In this document: piece after piece, positions 48,834-56,780 of the stretch
How positions within the stretch are numbered: the stretch's first letter is position 1
How the letters are laid out: every line of letters begins with the position of its first letter
NCBI GenBank assembly: GCA_050699975.1
Contig: JBOHGH010000003.1
Coordinates: 21,996 to 85,995 of the forward strand
From: GCA-003244245 sp050699975
GTDB lineage: Bacteria > Actinomycetota > Actinomycetes > Mycobacteriales > Pseudonocardiaceae
Reading direction: 5' to 3'
DNA: 64,000 nucleotides
Made by a program: the position numbers and the translations under genes
The notes under the pieces: generated by a model
The model's database searches: none
Seen by the model: the letters and a program-made list of their open reading frames with translations, nothing else
Told to the model about the DNA's origin: nothing

Positions 48834-50141
48834 TTAGCCTCGATTAAGTGATCGCACGGCGGCCAGGGCTGCGTCGACGTCGGCCGGGGAGTTGACGAGG
48901 CTGGGTGCCAGCCGTACGGAGGACTGGGCGTAAGGCGAGGTGGAGGCCACGACGCGCTGCTCCAGCAACCGGGCCACGGCGGCGTCGGGGGTCATCGCGT
49001 CCACCTCGAAGCAGACGAGCCCCGAGGACAGCCGCGGGTTGCGCGGAGTGTGCAGCCGGACGTGCTTCATGGCGGCCAGGCCGTCCTTGCACTGGGTGTT
49101 GAGCTGGTGGATGCGCTCGGCCACCCGCGCGCGGCCGAGCTGGCGGTGGAGTGCGAACGCGGCTGGCAGCGCCCAGAAGTGCTCGAAGGCTTTGAATCCC
49201 CCGGGTGTGACCCAGGTAGCGCGCGTCGGCCCCGCTGGAGGCTGGCCCTGCTTCCATGCGGCGGACAGCTCCGTCTGGAAGGCGGGGATCGTGGGCTGCA
49301 CGTCGGCCCAGCGCCCGTCGCGTCCCCAGATGATGCCGGTGCCGCGCGGTCCCAGGATCCACTTGTGCGTGCCGGCGGCGAAGAAATCGAGCCCGATGGC
49401 GGCGATCGCCTCGTCCTCCACGCCGAACCCGTGCACGCCGTCGACCACCAGCAGCACGGGGTCGGTGTCCGATCGGCTCGTGTTGTGCTCGGCCAGCGCG
49501 GCGGCGATCGCGCGCAGGGGCAGCTTCACGCCCGTGCTCGAGTGCACCCAGGTGACTCCCACGACGCGCGTCTGCGGCCGCAGCGCGCGGCGCAGGCGAT
49601 CGACGATCTCGTCCTCAGCCGCGGCCGCCGGCTCGTCGTAGAGCGCGATCTTGCGCACGGTTGCTCCAGCGCTCCCGGCGGCCAGGCGGATGGACTCATG
49701 GTGTGAGTAGTGGTCGTGCGCGGTGGTGAGCACCTCCTGGCCGGCGCGCAGCGGCAGGCCGCGGTAGATGAGCGCCAGCCCCATGGTGGTGCTGTCCGTG
49801 ACCGCCACCTCGCCGGGACGCCCTTCCAGGTATTCGGCGGCCGCCGCCACAACCTTGGCCGGCATGTCGGACTGGTCGTGCAGGGCCAGGTAGGGATTCC
49901 GGTCGATCTCCCGCCGGTGCCGTTCGATCTCGTCCCGGACGCCGCGTGGATGAGAGGCGAGGAAGAAATTGCTCATATGGATGTGGTCGGGGGCGAGATC
50001 GAACTGCGCCCGCACCCATTCCCAGTCAGGTCCGGCCCCAGCGGGAGCCGCCTCGGGGACCTGTGTCGTGCACGCGCTGCCCGGCAACGAACATGCGGCT
50101 AGCGCAGCCGTTCCGGTGACGAGGAACGTGCGACGTTCCAT
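48834..50141 (-). CDS. Exported class V aminotransferase-fold PLP protein (isopenicillin-N-epimerase-like)
   Basis: 435 aa from ATG 50141 (MERRTFLVTGTAALAACSLPG). The N-terminus has a twin-arginine pattern (ERRTFL) and a hydrophobic core ending LAAC, so Tat export, possibly as a lipoprotein, is predicted. The rest is a fold-type I PLP enzyme of the NifS/isopenicillin epimerase group: TDSTTMGLALIYRGLPL, LVVDGVHGFG (Asp binding PLP N1), and AAGTHKWILGPRGTG with the PLP Lys. PLP enzymes with export signals are uncommon. Substrate unknown. Converges on pyc. Confidence 0.85.
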   Translation of the reverse strand: MERRTFLVTGTAALAACSLPGSACTTQVPEAAPAGAGPDWEWVRAQFDLAPDHIHMSNFFLASHPRGVRDEIERHRREIDRNPYLALHDQSDMPAKVVAAAAEYLEGRPGEVAVTDSTTMGLALIYRGLPLRAGQEVLTTAHDHYSHHESIRLAAGSAGATVRKIALYDEPAAAAEDEIVDRLRRALRPQTRVVGVTWVHSSTGVKLPLRAIAAALAEHNTSRSDTDPVLLVVDGVHGFGVEDEAIAAIGLDFFAAGTHKWILGPRGTGIIWGRDGRWADVQPTIPAFQTELSAAWKQGQPPAGPTRATWVTPGGFKAFEHFWALPAAFALHRQLGRARVAERIHQLNTQCKDGLAAMKHVRLHTPRNPRLSSGLVCFEVDAMTPDAAVARLLEQRVVASTSPYAQSSVRLAPSLVNSPADVDAALAAVRSLNRG

Positions 50142-50245
50142 GCTCCCACCTCCGCAATGATCGTGACCCATACGATCGTGTCATCGGCACGCTGTGAGGG
50201 CCTCTGCGTCGCCACTCACACGCCGCGTGGCGTCATCATGGGAAC

Positions 50246-50800
50246 GTGACGCGGATCGTGGCGGGGGTGGCTGGGGGGCGGCGGCTGGCTGTACCGCCGC
50301 ACGGCACCCGGCCGACGTCGGACCGGGTCCGGGAGGCGGTGTTCAGCGCACTGCAGGCCCGGCGGGACCTCAGCGGTGCCCGGGTGCTCGATCTCTACGC
50401 CGGATCCGGCGCGCTGGGATTGGAGGCGCTGTCCCGCGGAGCGAAGCACGTCCGGTTCGTGGAGTCCGACCGGCGTGCGGCCGCCGTGCTGCGCCGCAAC
50501 GTCGAGGCGATGGGGTTGCCTGGGGCGCAGGTCACGACCGGGACAGTGCAGGCGGTGCTGCGCGGCGATCCCGGCGAACCCTACGACGTGGTGCTCGCCG
50601 ACCCGCCCTACGCGCTGGACGACGCCACTGTCGCCAGTGTGTTGAGCACCCTGGCCAGTGGCGGCTGGCTCGCTCGCTTGGCGCTGCTCGTCGTGGAGCG
50701 CCCGGCCAAGGCGCTCCCGCCGAGCTGGCCGGATGGTGTGTCGGCGCTCACGCATCGGCGGTACGGCGATACCGCGGTGTACTACGGTTGCGCGCCATGA
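50246..50800 (+). CDS. rsmD: 16S rRNA (guanine-966-N2)-methyltransferase
   Basis: 184 aa, GTG start. TRIVAGVAGGRRLAVPP and RPTSDRVREAVFSAL are the family N-terminus, VLDLYAGSGALGLEALSRGA the SAM motif, and VLADPPYALD the NPPY-type catalytic motif. Its stop overlaps the coaD start in ATGA, the usual arrangement. Confidence 0.95.
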   Translation: MTRIVAGVAGGRRLAVPPHGTRPTSDRVREAVFSALQARRDLSGARVLDLYAGSGALGLEALSRGAKHVRFVESDRRAAAVLRRNVEAMGLPGAQVTTGTVQAVLRGDPGEPYDVVLADPPYALDDATVASVLSTLASGGWLARLALLVVERPAKALPPSWPDGVSALTHRRYGDTAVYYGCAP

Positions 50801-51294
50801 GGCGCGCGGTGTGTCCCGGCTCTTACGACCCCGCAACCAACGGTCACCTCGACATCATCGAGCGGGCCGCGACCCAGTTCGACGAGGTCGTGGTCGCTGT
50901 CCTGATCAACAAAACCAAGAGCTGCCTGTTCGAGGTCTCCGACCGGATGGCGATGCTGAAGGAGATCACCGCGGACCTGCCCAACGTCCGGATCGACTCC
51001 TGGCATGGGCTGCTCGTGGACTACTGCCGTGCCAATGGGATCGCGGCGATCGTCAAGGGCTTGCGCGCGGTCAGCGATTTCGACTACGAGTTGCAGATGG
51101 CTCAGCTGAACTACCAGCTGTCCGGGGTGGACACGATGTTCATGCCGAGCAACCCGACCTACAGCTTCCTGTCCAGCTCGCTGGTCAAGGAGGTCGCCGC
51201 CTACGGCGGTGACGTCGGACACCTGCTTCCGGCCACAGTGCACCAACGCTTGATCAGCCGGCTCGCCCTCCCACCTGACGACCAACCATCCTGA
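50797..51294 (+). CDS. coaD: Phosphopantetheine adenylyltransferase
   Basis: 165 aa. ATG 50797 overlaps the rsmD stop; the frame is open far upstream but this start gives MRRAVCPGSYDPATNGHLDI. Penultimate step of coenzyme A synthesis. The nucleotide-binding TNGH motif (HxGH variant usual for this family), KTKSCLFEVSDRMAML, VKGLRAVSDFDYELQMAQLN and YSFLSSSLVKEVA are all present. Confidence 0.97.
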   Translation: MRRAVCPGSYDPATNGHLDIIERAATQFDEVVVAVLINKTKSCLFEVSDRMAMLKEITADLPNVRIDSWHGLLVDYCRANGIAAIVKGLRAVSDFDYELQMAQLNYQLSGVDTMFMPSNPTYSFLSSSLVKEVAAYGGDVGHLLPATVHQRLISRLALPPDDQPS

Positions 51295-51367
51295 GTCCAC
51301 TCACAGTGACACGCCGCGCGCCGCCTGCTCCCGCGTCTGAGCTGCGCGAGCGGGCACACTAGCCACC

Positions 51368-52102
51368 GTGGCTGACGACACCAAGGGGGGGCCGGTGTAC
51401 CGGGTCTTCGAGGCGCTCGATGAGCTCGTGACCACTGTCGAGGAGGCCCGCGGGGTGCCGATGACCTCGAGCTGCGTGGTGCCCCGCGGGGATGTGCTCG
51501 AACTGCTCGACGACGTTCGCGATGCGATTCCCGCCGAGCTCGACGATGCCCAGGACGTGCTGGATCATCGTGACGAGCTGGTGGACACCGCGCAGCGGGA
51601 GTCGCAGCGCGAGCGCGCGGAAGCCCGCACTGAAGCAGAGCAGATGGTAACCGGTGCTCGCGAGGAGGCCACGCGTCTGGTCGCCGAGGCCCGCGCCCGC
51701 GCCGAGTCGATGGTCGCCGAAGCGCAGGCCGAGGCCGAGCGCGTCGCGGTCACCGGGCGCCAGGAGTACCAGGAGCTGACCGGGCGCGCAGAGGCCGAAG
51801 CCGAGCGGATGACCGTGGCCGGGAGGGCGGCCTACGAGCGGGCCATCGCCGACGGCCGTGCTGAGCAGGCCCGGCTGGTAGACCAGACCCAGGTGGTGCA
51901 GGCTGCTCGAGCTGAGGCGGCCCGAATCCACGAGGAGGTGAGCACCGAGGTTCACCGGCTTCGCTCGGAATGCGACGCCTATGTCGAACGCACGCTCGCG
52001 GAGTTCGAGGACCTGCTCAACCGCACGTTGCGTACCGTCGGGCGCGGCCGCACCCACCACGGCGGACCGGTGCCGGCGGGTGCGGGCGAATACGCCCGGT
52101 GA
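51368..52102 (+). CDS. sepIVA: DivIVA-like coiled-coil protein (SepIVA type)
   Basis: 244 aa, GTG start. A short N-terminal DivIVA-like head (VYRVFEALDELVTTVEEAR ... VPRGDVLELLDDVRDAIPAELDDAQDVL) is followed by a continuous Ala/Glu/Arg coiled coil from about residue 70 to 215. This matches the conserved actinobacterial septation protein encoded after coaD in mycobacteria (SepIVA), which acts in cell division and envelope growth at the septum. The name is given by position and architecture. Confidence 0.8.
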   Translation: MADDTKGGPVYRVFEALDELVTTVEEARGVPMTSSCVVPRGDVLELLDDVRDAIPAELDDAQDVLDHRDELVDTAQRESQRERAEARTEAEQMVTGAREEATRLVAEARARAESMVAEAQAEAERVAVTGRQEYQELTGRAEAEAERMTVAGRAAYERAIADGRAEQARLVDQTQVVQAARAEAARIHEEVSTEVHRLRSECDAYVERTLAEFEDLLNRTLRTVGRGRTHHGGPVPAGAGEYAR

Positions 52103-52163
52103 ATAACACAGCTGAATCGGCCTGACTTCGGCGTCGGGGCACCGTGAACTACTCTTAAACCTC

Positions 52164-52736
52164 ATGCCACGAAACGCCTATCGCACCCGTCCTGACCCGT
52201 CCGCACCATGGGTGATCGACACCCGGGAGCTGGGCAGGTGTCCCGGGGCGATGCGTTCCTATCACCGTGCCGTCCCGGTACCGGCCGGGCTGGGGCTGGA
52301 CGTGATCGGGATTCCGAAGGGCGACGAGCTGGCGCTGGACGTGCGGCTGGAATCCGTCGTGGAGGGTGTGCTGGTCTCTGGCACGGCGTCCGCTCCGCTG
52401 GCCGGGCAGTGCGCCCGGTGCCTGGATCCGATCGTGGAACGGCTGGAGGTCGATCTGACCGAGCTGTTCGCCTACCCGGATACCACGACCGATGAGAGCA
52501 CGGATCCTGACGAGGTCAGCCGGGTGGTCGACGACCTGGTTGACCTCGAGTCAGTGGTCCGCGATGCGGTGCTGCTGGCGCTGCCGCAGGCGCCGTTATG
52601 CCACGACGACTGCCCCGGCCTGTGTCCGGAGTGCGGCGGCAAGCGGGCCGAACTCGGTACGGATCACCGGCATGACACAATGGACCCGCGCTGGGCCGCG
52701 CTCACGCAATGGCGCGGTAACGATTACCCCGGATAA
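52164..52736 (+). CDS. YceD/DUF177 family protein
   Basis: 190 aa. The family links to 23S rRNA accumulation and is encoded just before rpmF in most bacteria, as here. PWVIDTRELGRCPGAMR at the N-terminus, CARCLDPIVERLEVDLTELF in the middle, and a C-terminal Cys cluster (CHDDCPGLCPECG), all typical. The gap to rpmF is 32 bp, so co-transcription is likely. Confidence 0.93.
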   Translation: MPRNAYRTRPDPSAPWVIDTRELGRCPGAMRSYHRAVPVPAGLGLDVIGIPKGDELALDVRLESVVEGVLVSGTASAPLAGQCARCLDPIVERLEVDLTELFAYPDTTTDESTDPDEVSRVVDDLVDLESVVRDAVLLALPQAPLCHDDCPGLCPECGGKRAELGTDHRHDTMDPRWAALTQWRGNDYPG

Positions 52737-52768
52737 CCTCAGCGGTAGCGAAGAGGAGAACGACTGAC

Positions 52769-52951
52769 GTGGCCGTCCCGAAGCGCCGGATGTCGCGGTC
52801 GAACACCCGCTCGCGGCGGGCTCAGTGGAAGGCCACCGCGCCGACCCTCGCGGCGTGTTCGAACCGGGCCTGCCGGCAGCCGAAGCCCCCGCACGTGGCC
52901 TGCCCGCACTGTGGGAAGTACGACGGCCGCCAGGTTGTCCAGCCGGCCTGA
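52769..52951 (+). CDS. rpmF: Ribosomal protein bL32 (zinc-binding form)
   Basis: 60 aa, GTG start. AVPKRRMSRSNTRSRRAQWK is the standard N-terminus. CSNRAC and CPHC provide four cysteines for a zinc ribbon, so this is the C+ form. Confidence 0.97.
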   Translation: MAVPKRRMSRSNTRSRRAQWKATAPTLAACSNRACRQPKPPHVACPHCGKYDGRQVVQPA

Positions 52952-52973
52952 CCGCCGGCGGCGTGACGAAGCC

Positions 52974-53717
52974 ATGGGGGACCGGACCTCGCGGGGGCAC
53001 GGACCGGATCGGGCCCCGTTGCTTACCGCGCTGGGCGTCCAGATCGACGCCGAGCTGCTGACTCTTGCGCTCACCCACCGTTCCTACGCCTACGAGAGCG
53101 GTGGCCTCGAGCCCAATGAGCGCTTGGAGTTCCTCGGCGACGCCGTCCTCGGCGTCGTCGTCACCGACCACCTGTTTCGAACGCACCCCGACCTGCCCGA
53201 GGGGCAGCTCGCCAAGCTGCGCGCCAGCGTGGTGAACATGCATGCGCTGGCTGGCGTAGCCCGCGGGCTGGGGGAACGTGGCCTGGGCGAGTACATCCTG
53301 CTGGGCCGGGGGGAGGAGCTCACCGGGGGCAGGCACAAGTCCAGCATCCTGGCCGACACCGTCGAGGCACTGATCGGCGCGGTGTACCTGCAGCATGGGA
53401 TGGATGCCGCCCGTCAAGTGGTACACCGGCTGTTCGATCCGCTGCTGGTGATGGCTCCGCTGCTGGGCGCCGGACTGGACTGGAAGACCAGCCTTCAGGA
53501 ACTCACCGCCAGCAACGAGCTGGGGGTGCCCGAGTACCGGGTAGTCGAGGACGGACCCGACCACCTCAAGGAGTTCACCGCGACCGCCGTGATAGCCGGG
53601 GTGGAGCGGGGGACCGGGCAGGGTCGGACCAAGAAAGAAGCCGAGCAGCGGGCGGCCGAGGTGGCCTGGCGCTCGCTGTCCGAGCTGGCCAGCGGAAGCG
53701 CCCCGCCGACGGGATAG
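52974..53717 (+). CDS. rnc: Ribonuclease III
   Basis: 247 aa from ATG 52974; the frame is open to 52911 inside rpmF. Processes double-stranded rRNA precursors and regulatory RNAs. The catalytic signature is NERLEFLGDAVLGVVVTDHLF with HRSYAYESGG before it, and DTVEALIGAVYLQHG holds the second metal ligand. The C-terminal dsRBD (about 170-240) has DWKTSLQELTASNELGVPEY and GQGRTKKEAEQRAAEVAW. Confidence 0.96.
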   Translation: MGDRTSRGHGPDRAPLLTALGVQIDAELLTLALTHRSYAYESGGLEPNERLEFLGDAVLGVVVTDHLFRTHPDLPEGQLAKLRASVVNMHALAGVARGLGERGLGEYILLGRGEELTGGRHKSSILADTVEALIGAVYLQHGMDAARQVVHRLFDPLLVMAPLLGAGLDWKTSLQELTASNELGVPEYRVVEDGPDHLKEFTATAVIAGVERGTGQGRTKKEAEQRAAEVAWRSLSELASGSAPPTG

Positions 53718-53724
53718 TTGCATC

Positions 53725-54579
53725 GTGCCGGAGCTGCCCGAGGTGGAGGTCGTCCGACTAGGCCTCGCTGCGCACGTCGCCGGGCGCATCGTGGGCGCCG
53801 TGGAGGTGCGCCACCCCCGTTCGGTACGCCGCCACCTCGCTGGTGAGCTGGACTTCGTCGCCCGGCTGGCCGGCCGGCAGGTGCACGCGGCCCGGCGCCG
53901 AGGCAAGTACCTCTGGCTGGACCTGGGTGACGGCGAGGCATTGCTGGCCCATCTGGGGATGAGCGGGCAGATGCGCATTCAACCTCCTGGTGCCCTTGAC
54001 GAAACCCACCTGCGGGTGCGGCTGGCCTTCGCCGACGGCGGGCCAGAGCTGCGTTTCATCGACCAGCGCACCTTCGGGGGGCTCTCGGTAGAGGATCTGG
54101 TTGACGACCTGCCTACCCCGGTGAGGCATATCGCCCGAGACCCGATGGACCCTTTTTTCGATCTTGATGCGGTGGTTGCCGGGATCCGGCGGCGTAGCAC
54201 CGGTCTCAAACGCGCATTGCTGGACCAGACCCTAGTGTCCGGGATCGGCAACATCTACGCCGACGAGGCACTGTGGCGGGCTCGGCTGCACTGGGCGCGG
54301 CCGACTGAGACGCTGACCCGCCCGCACGCTCGGGCCGCGCTGACCGCCGCCACCGAGGTGATGACCGAGGCACTCGCCGCCGGTGGCACCTCGTTCGACG
54401 CGCTGTACGTCAACATCAACGGCGCTTCCGGCTACTTCGACCGCTCGCTGGCCGTCTACGGGCAGGAGGGTCGGCCCTGCCCACGCTGCGGCACCCCGAT
54501 CCGGCGGGAGTCCTTCATGAACCGCTCCTCCTACACCTGCCCCCGCTGCCAGCCCCGCCCCCGCCACCCCCACCCGTGA
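53725..54579 (+). CDS. mutM: Formamidopyrimidine-DNA glycosylase
   Basis: 284 aa, GTG 53725, 7 bp after rnc. Bifunctional glycosylase/AP lyase for 8-oxoguanine. The catalytic N-terminus is MPELPEVEVVRLGLA (Pro after Met as nucleophile, catalytic Glu next); GKYLWLDLGDGEALLAHLGMSG; RTFGGL; the H2TH region DQTLVSGIGNIYADEALWRA; and the C-terminal zinc finger CPRCGTPIRRESFMNRSSYT plus CPRCQ. All catalytic residues intact. Confidence 0.97.
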   Translation: MPELPEVEVVRLGLAAHVAGRIVGAVEVRHPRSVRRHLAGELDFVARLAGRQVHAARRRGKYLWLDLGDGEALLAHLGMSGQMRIQPPGALDETHLRVRLAFADGGPELRFIDQRTFGGLSVEDLVDDLPTPVRHIARDPMDPFFDLDAVVAGIRRRSTGLKRALLDQTLVSGIGNIYADEALWRARLHWARPTETLTRPHARAALTAATEVMTEALAAGGTSFDALYVNINGASGYFDRSLAVYGQEGRPCPRCGTPIRRESFMNRSSYTCPRCQPRPRHPHP

Positions 54580-54599
54580 GTGCGCAATTACCAGTTATC

Positions 54600-54995
54600 T
54601 CAAGTCTTAGCATTTCCAACACGATCGTCAGCTGCTCGTCCCGCGACCCAGACCCGCACTTCCGCTAGGCTCCACGTTCGTCCCACGCTCTCAAACATGC
54701 GCCACCACACCACGTCCAGGCTCTGACCCATTCCAAGATCCAGCGCCTGATGCACAGTGCATTTTCGCCGTCTGCGCCAAAACTGCGACGTCCACGGCGG
54801 TCTGTCGCAATAGTGACACTGCCCCCGCATGGTGACTTGGTGCTGTCGCAGTAGCACGACGGCCATCGCCAAGAGTCGCACCGTTTGCTCTTCAAGCACG
54901 GCAGGTGCTCTTGGCGCATCGCTGCTGAGCCACTCGACCAGTTTCTCAAATTCTTCCATAAACAGCCGAGACCGCGTCTCCCAAACGTTGCTCAC
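54600..54995 (-). CDS. Small hypothetical protein (second of an overlapping pair)
   Basis: 131 aa from GTG 54995, overlapping the upstream stop by GTGA. Helical N-terminus (EEFEKLVEWLSSDAPRAPAV, EEQTVRLLAMAVVLLRQHQV), then CHYC and CTVHQALDLGMGQSLDVV, a possible Cys/His metal site, ending with tryptophan-rich WWRMFESVGRTWSLAEVRVW. I do not recognise the family. It forms an operon with the 84-aa gene and lies at the edge of the XRE-rich region. Confidence 0.6.
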   Translation of the reverse strand: MSNVWETRSRLFMEEFEKLVEWLSSDAPRAPAVLEEQTVRLLAMAVVLLRQHQVTMRGQCHYCDRPPWTSQFWRRRRKCTVHQALDLGMGQSLDVVWWRMFESVGRTWSLAEVRVWVAGRAADDRVGNAKT

Positions 54996-55246
54996 GATCT
55001 CCAGTCAGGCGCAACGGTGCATGCTGGAAGAGTAATCGACCCGTTGACGACCTCCCCTTCAATAACCGCTCCTCCCATCCCGTCCGCCCGGCGCTGCAAC
55101 CGCTCACCCACCGCGATAAGACGCTGTGCGTAATTTCGCTGCTCGACGACGCTGGCGCTTCCATCCATAATGCGCAGAGCCAACGACGCCATATCGCGGT
55201 TCGCTCGTGCCAACTCAGTCAGCAGCTCCCGGTCTTCCCGGATCAC
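54992..55246 (-). CDS. Small hypothetical helical protein (first of an overlapping pair)
   Basis: 84 aa. MIREDRELLTELARANRDMA, SLALRIMDGSASVVEQRNYA and QRLIAVGERLQRRADGMGGA suggest two amphipathic helices, followed by a short basic/strand tail. Coupled by a 4-bp overlap to the 131-aa gene. Function unknown; the pairing and strand suggest a small two-gene unit. Confidence 0.6.
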   Translation of the reverse strand: MIREDRELLTELARANRDMASLALRIMDGSASVVEQRNYAQRLIAVGERLQRRADGMGGAVIEGEVVNGSITLPACTVAPDWRS

Positions 55247-55383
55247 GATTGCGTCGCCTTCCCGCCGACTCGTTCACGCACCTGTCGGACCCGCTTTCGT
55301 GCTTGTCTCGCTGGCTGATGGTTGGCACCCAGAGCCGGGGCGAGCCACTGGAGGCTGAGTAGGAGCCTGCTCGGAGCTGGGCT

Positions 55384-55476
55384 TGGCGGGAATGATCTGC
55401 TGGTGTCCTGGCGGTGCACTCCCGGCGCAGCTGCCCGGTACTACGCTGCGTTCGATGTTGCTGATAGAGGAGGGCG
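55384..55476 (+). promoter_or_regulatory. Conserved XRE promoter, copy A (in front of the decayed gene)
   Basis: Shares about 90 bp with the regions before 56781 and 60144. Contains GGTACTACGCTG with TACGCT as -10 (55442-55447) and an ATG 8 bp later (55455) opening the same short reading frame (MLLIEE). A -35 element is not clear. Confidence 0.6.
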
Positions 55477-55588
55477 GTGTCCGTGACGACCGCTGCCGGC
55501 TGGACAGGTCGTGCCGCAAAGCTGCTCCGGGAGGCGCTGCGCCTCAGCGTCCGCGACCTTCGCCGCACGCCTCGGGACTGGCGTATAA
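55477..55588 (+). pseudogene. Decayed XRE regulator, copy A (paralogue of 56781 and 60144)
   Basis: From GTG 55477 the first about 25 codons read SVTTAAGWTGRAAKLLREAL then RLSVRD, matching the intact paralogues. One extra base after the VRD codons shifts the frame; the continuation FAARLGTGV in the shifted frame ends in TAA at 55586-55588. The HTH recognition helix and the whole C-terminal domain are lost. Confidence 0.75.
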
Positions 55589-56200
55589 GCCGGACGCAGC
55601 CGCAGACCGGGGGCTGGCGGCGGTGCACCTTGCCGAGGGTCTGACCTCGACTCGCGACTGCCTCCGTGATCTTTACAGGAAGATGCAGGCGCACGCGTCG
55701 GTCCCAGCCGTAGGCGATTCCTCGGGATCCTTGATCGCTGAGACGTTGACACTTGAGCAGAGTTTTGGGCACGTTTATCGTGGTAGTTGCCCGCTCCAAA
55801 CTTCGCAGGCAGTAGGTCTGGCCAGCCACTTTGAGGTGGCACGGCCGGTCGCTTCGGTGGCCGGACTTCGGCGCAGCGGGTGGCGGCGGTCTGCTGATCA
55901 TGACCGCAGGTCCCGGCGGGAGCTTGCCCAAGATCGAGTCGATCAGCGACAGTCGGCGGCCGTTCATGATCGTCGTTTCGGAAGGATCAACCGCGCTGAT
56001 CGCGGCTCGTTCTTCCGAAATGGTGATCATGTGTCGGATAGGCGGCGCACTCAGGGGCTCGGCCACGTCAGATTCACCGCATTACCGATCAAGATGACCC
56101 CGGCTCGGTAGTCCGAGGCGAAAGCCTCTTTAGAACGGGCCAGAGGGGTTCTGGCGGCGTGGCGGTGGCCGCATCAGTCGAGATACGCAGGGAGTTACCA
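55589..56200. other. Degenerate interval without a convincing gene
   Basis: About 610 bp after the broken XRE copy. Long open frames exist on both strands (a plus frame 55831-56097 reading SLPKIESISDSRRPFMIVVS, and a minus frame 55215-56066), but neither shows a recognised domain and each is Arg/Pro/Ser-rich in parts. Probably what is left of the copy A gene body and its former partner. Confidence 0.4.
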
Positions 56201-56611
56201 GTGGACTTCGCGATTCATCACGCCGCCATCAGTGCGATCGATATGACGGAATCCGTAGCGTTCTACGAACAGTTCGGGTTTAGAGTCGTGTTGCACTGGA
56301 AGGATCCAGACGGCGAGCTGGAGATCGCACATCTCAAGCTCGGCGCGAACTACCTGGAGATCTTCTGGTATCGGGATCAAGCTCCCGCGCCCGAGACTGC
56401 GGCATCCCTAGCGACAGACCTGCCCCGGATCGGAGTCAAACACTTCGCCCTCAAAGTCAACTCGGTGCACGACGCCAAGGATTTCGTCGAGAACCGCGGC
56501 TTCGCGTCGAACGTCGAAGTTCAACAAGGCAGGACTGGTGTAACTTACTTCTTCATCAAGGACCCGAGCGGAATTCTGGTCGAGTTCCTCGAAGACAAGC
56601 GCGGATTCTAG
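56201..56611 (+). CDS. VOC-superfamily (glyoxalase-like) protein
   Basis: 136 aa from GTG 56201 with GGGAG at 56189-56193; an upstream start at 56159 would add 14 residues. Two beta-alpha-beta-beta-beta modules: DFAIHHAAISAIDMTESVAF plus YEQFGFRVV, and GVKHFALKVNSVHDAKDFVE with GVTYFFIKDPSGILVEFLED. Candidate metal ligands are His near the N-terminus (IHHAAI), Glu (NYLEIFW), His (KHFAL) and Glu (LVEFLE). Substrate unknown. Lies between XRE copies A and B, so it may be the orphaned partner of copy A. Confidence 0.85.
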   Translation: MDFAIHHAAISAIDMTESVAFYEQFGFRVVLHWKDPDGELEIAHLKLGANYLEIFWYRDQAPAPETAASLATDLPRIGVKHFALKVNSVHDAKDFVENRGFASNVEVQQGRTGVTYFFIKDPSGILVEFLEDKRGF

Positions 56612-56689
56612 TCCGCTCAGATCCTGCACGCCGTCCCACGGGGCGCATCCCGGCGAAGTGCCTGGGTGGAATCCTGCCTTAGTGCGGGA

Positions 56690-56780
56690 TCTGGCTGGAA
56701 TGATCAGGTGCCCTGGTGGTGCGCTCCTGGCGCAGCTGCCGGTACTACGCTGTGTGCGATGTTCCTGATCGAGGGGTACG
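56690..56780 (+). promoter_or_regulatory. Conserved XRE promoter, copy B, with leaderless micro-ORF
   Basis: Block shared with copies A and C; TACGCT at 56746-56751 as -10. Eight bp downstream, ATG 56759 opens a 13-codon frame (MFLIEGYGAHDDC, stop at 56798) that overlaps the GTG start of the XRE gene by a shifted frame. Confidence 0.6.
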
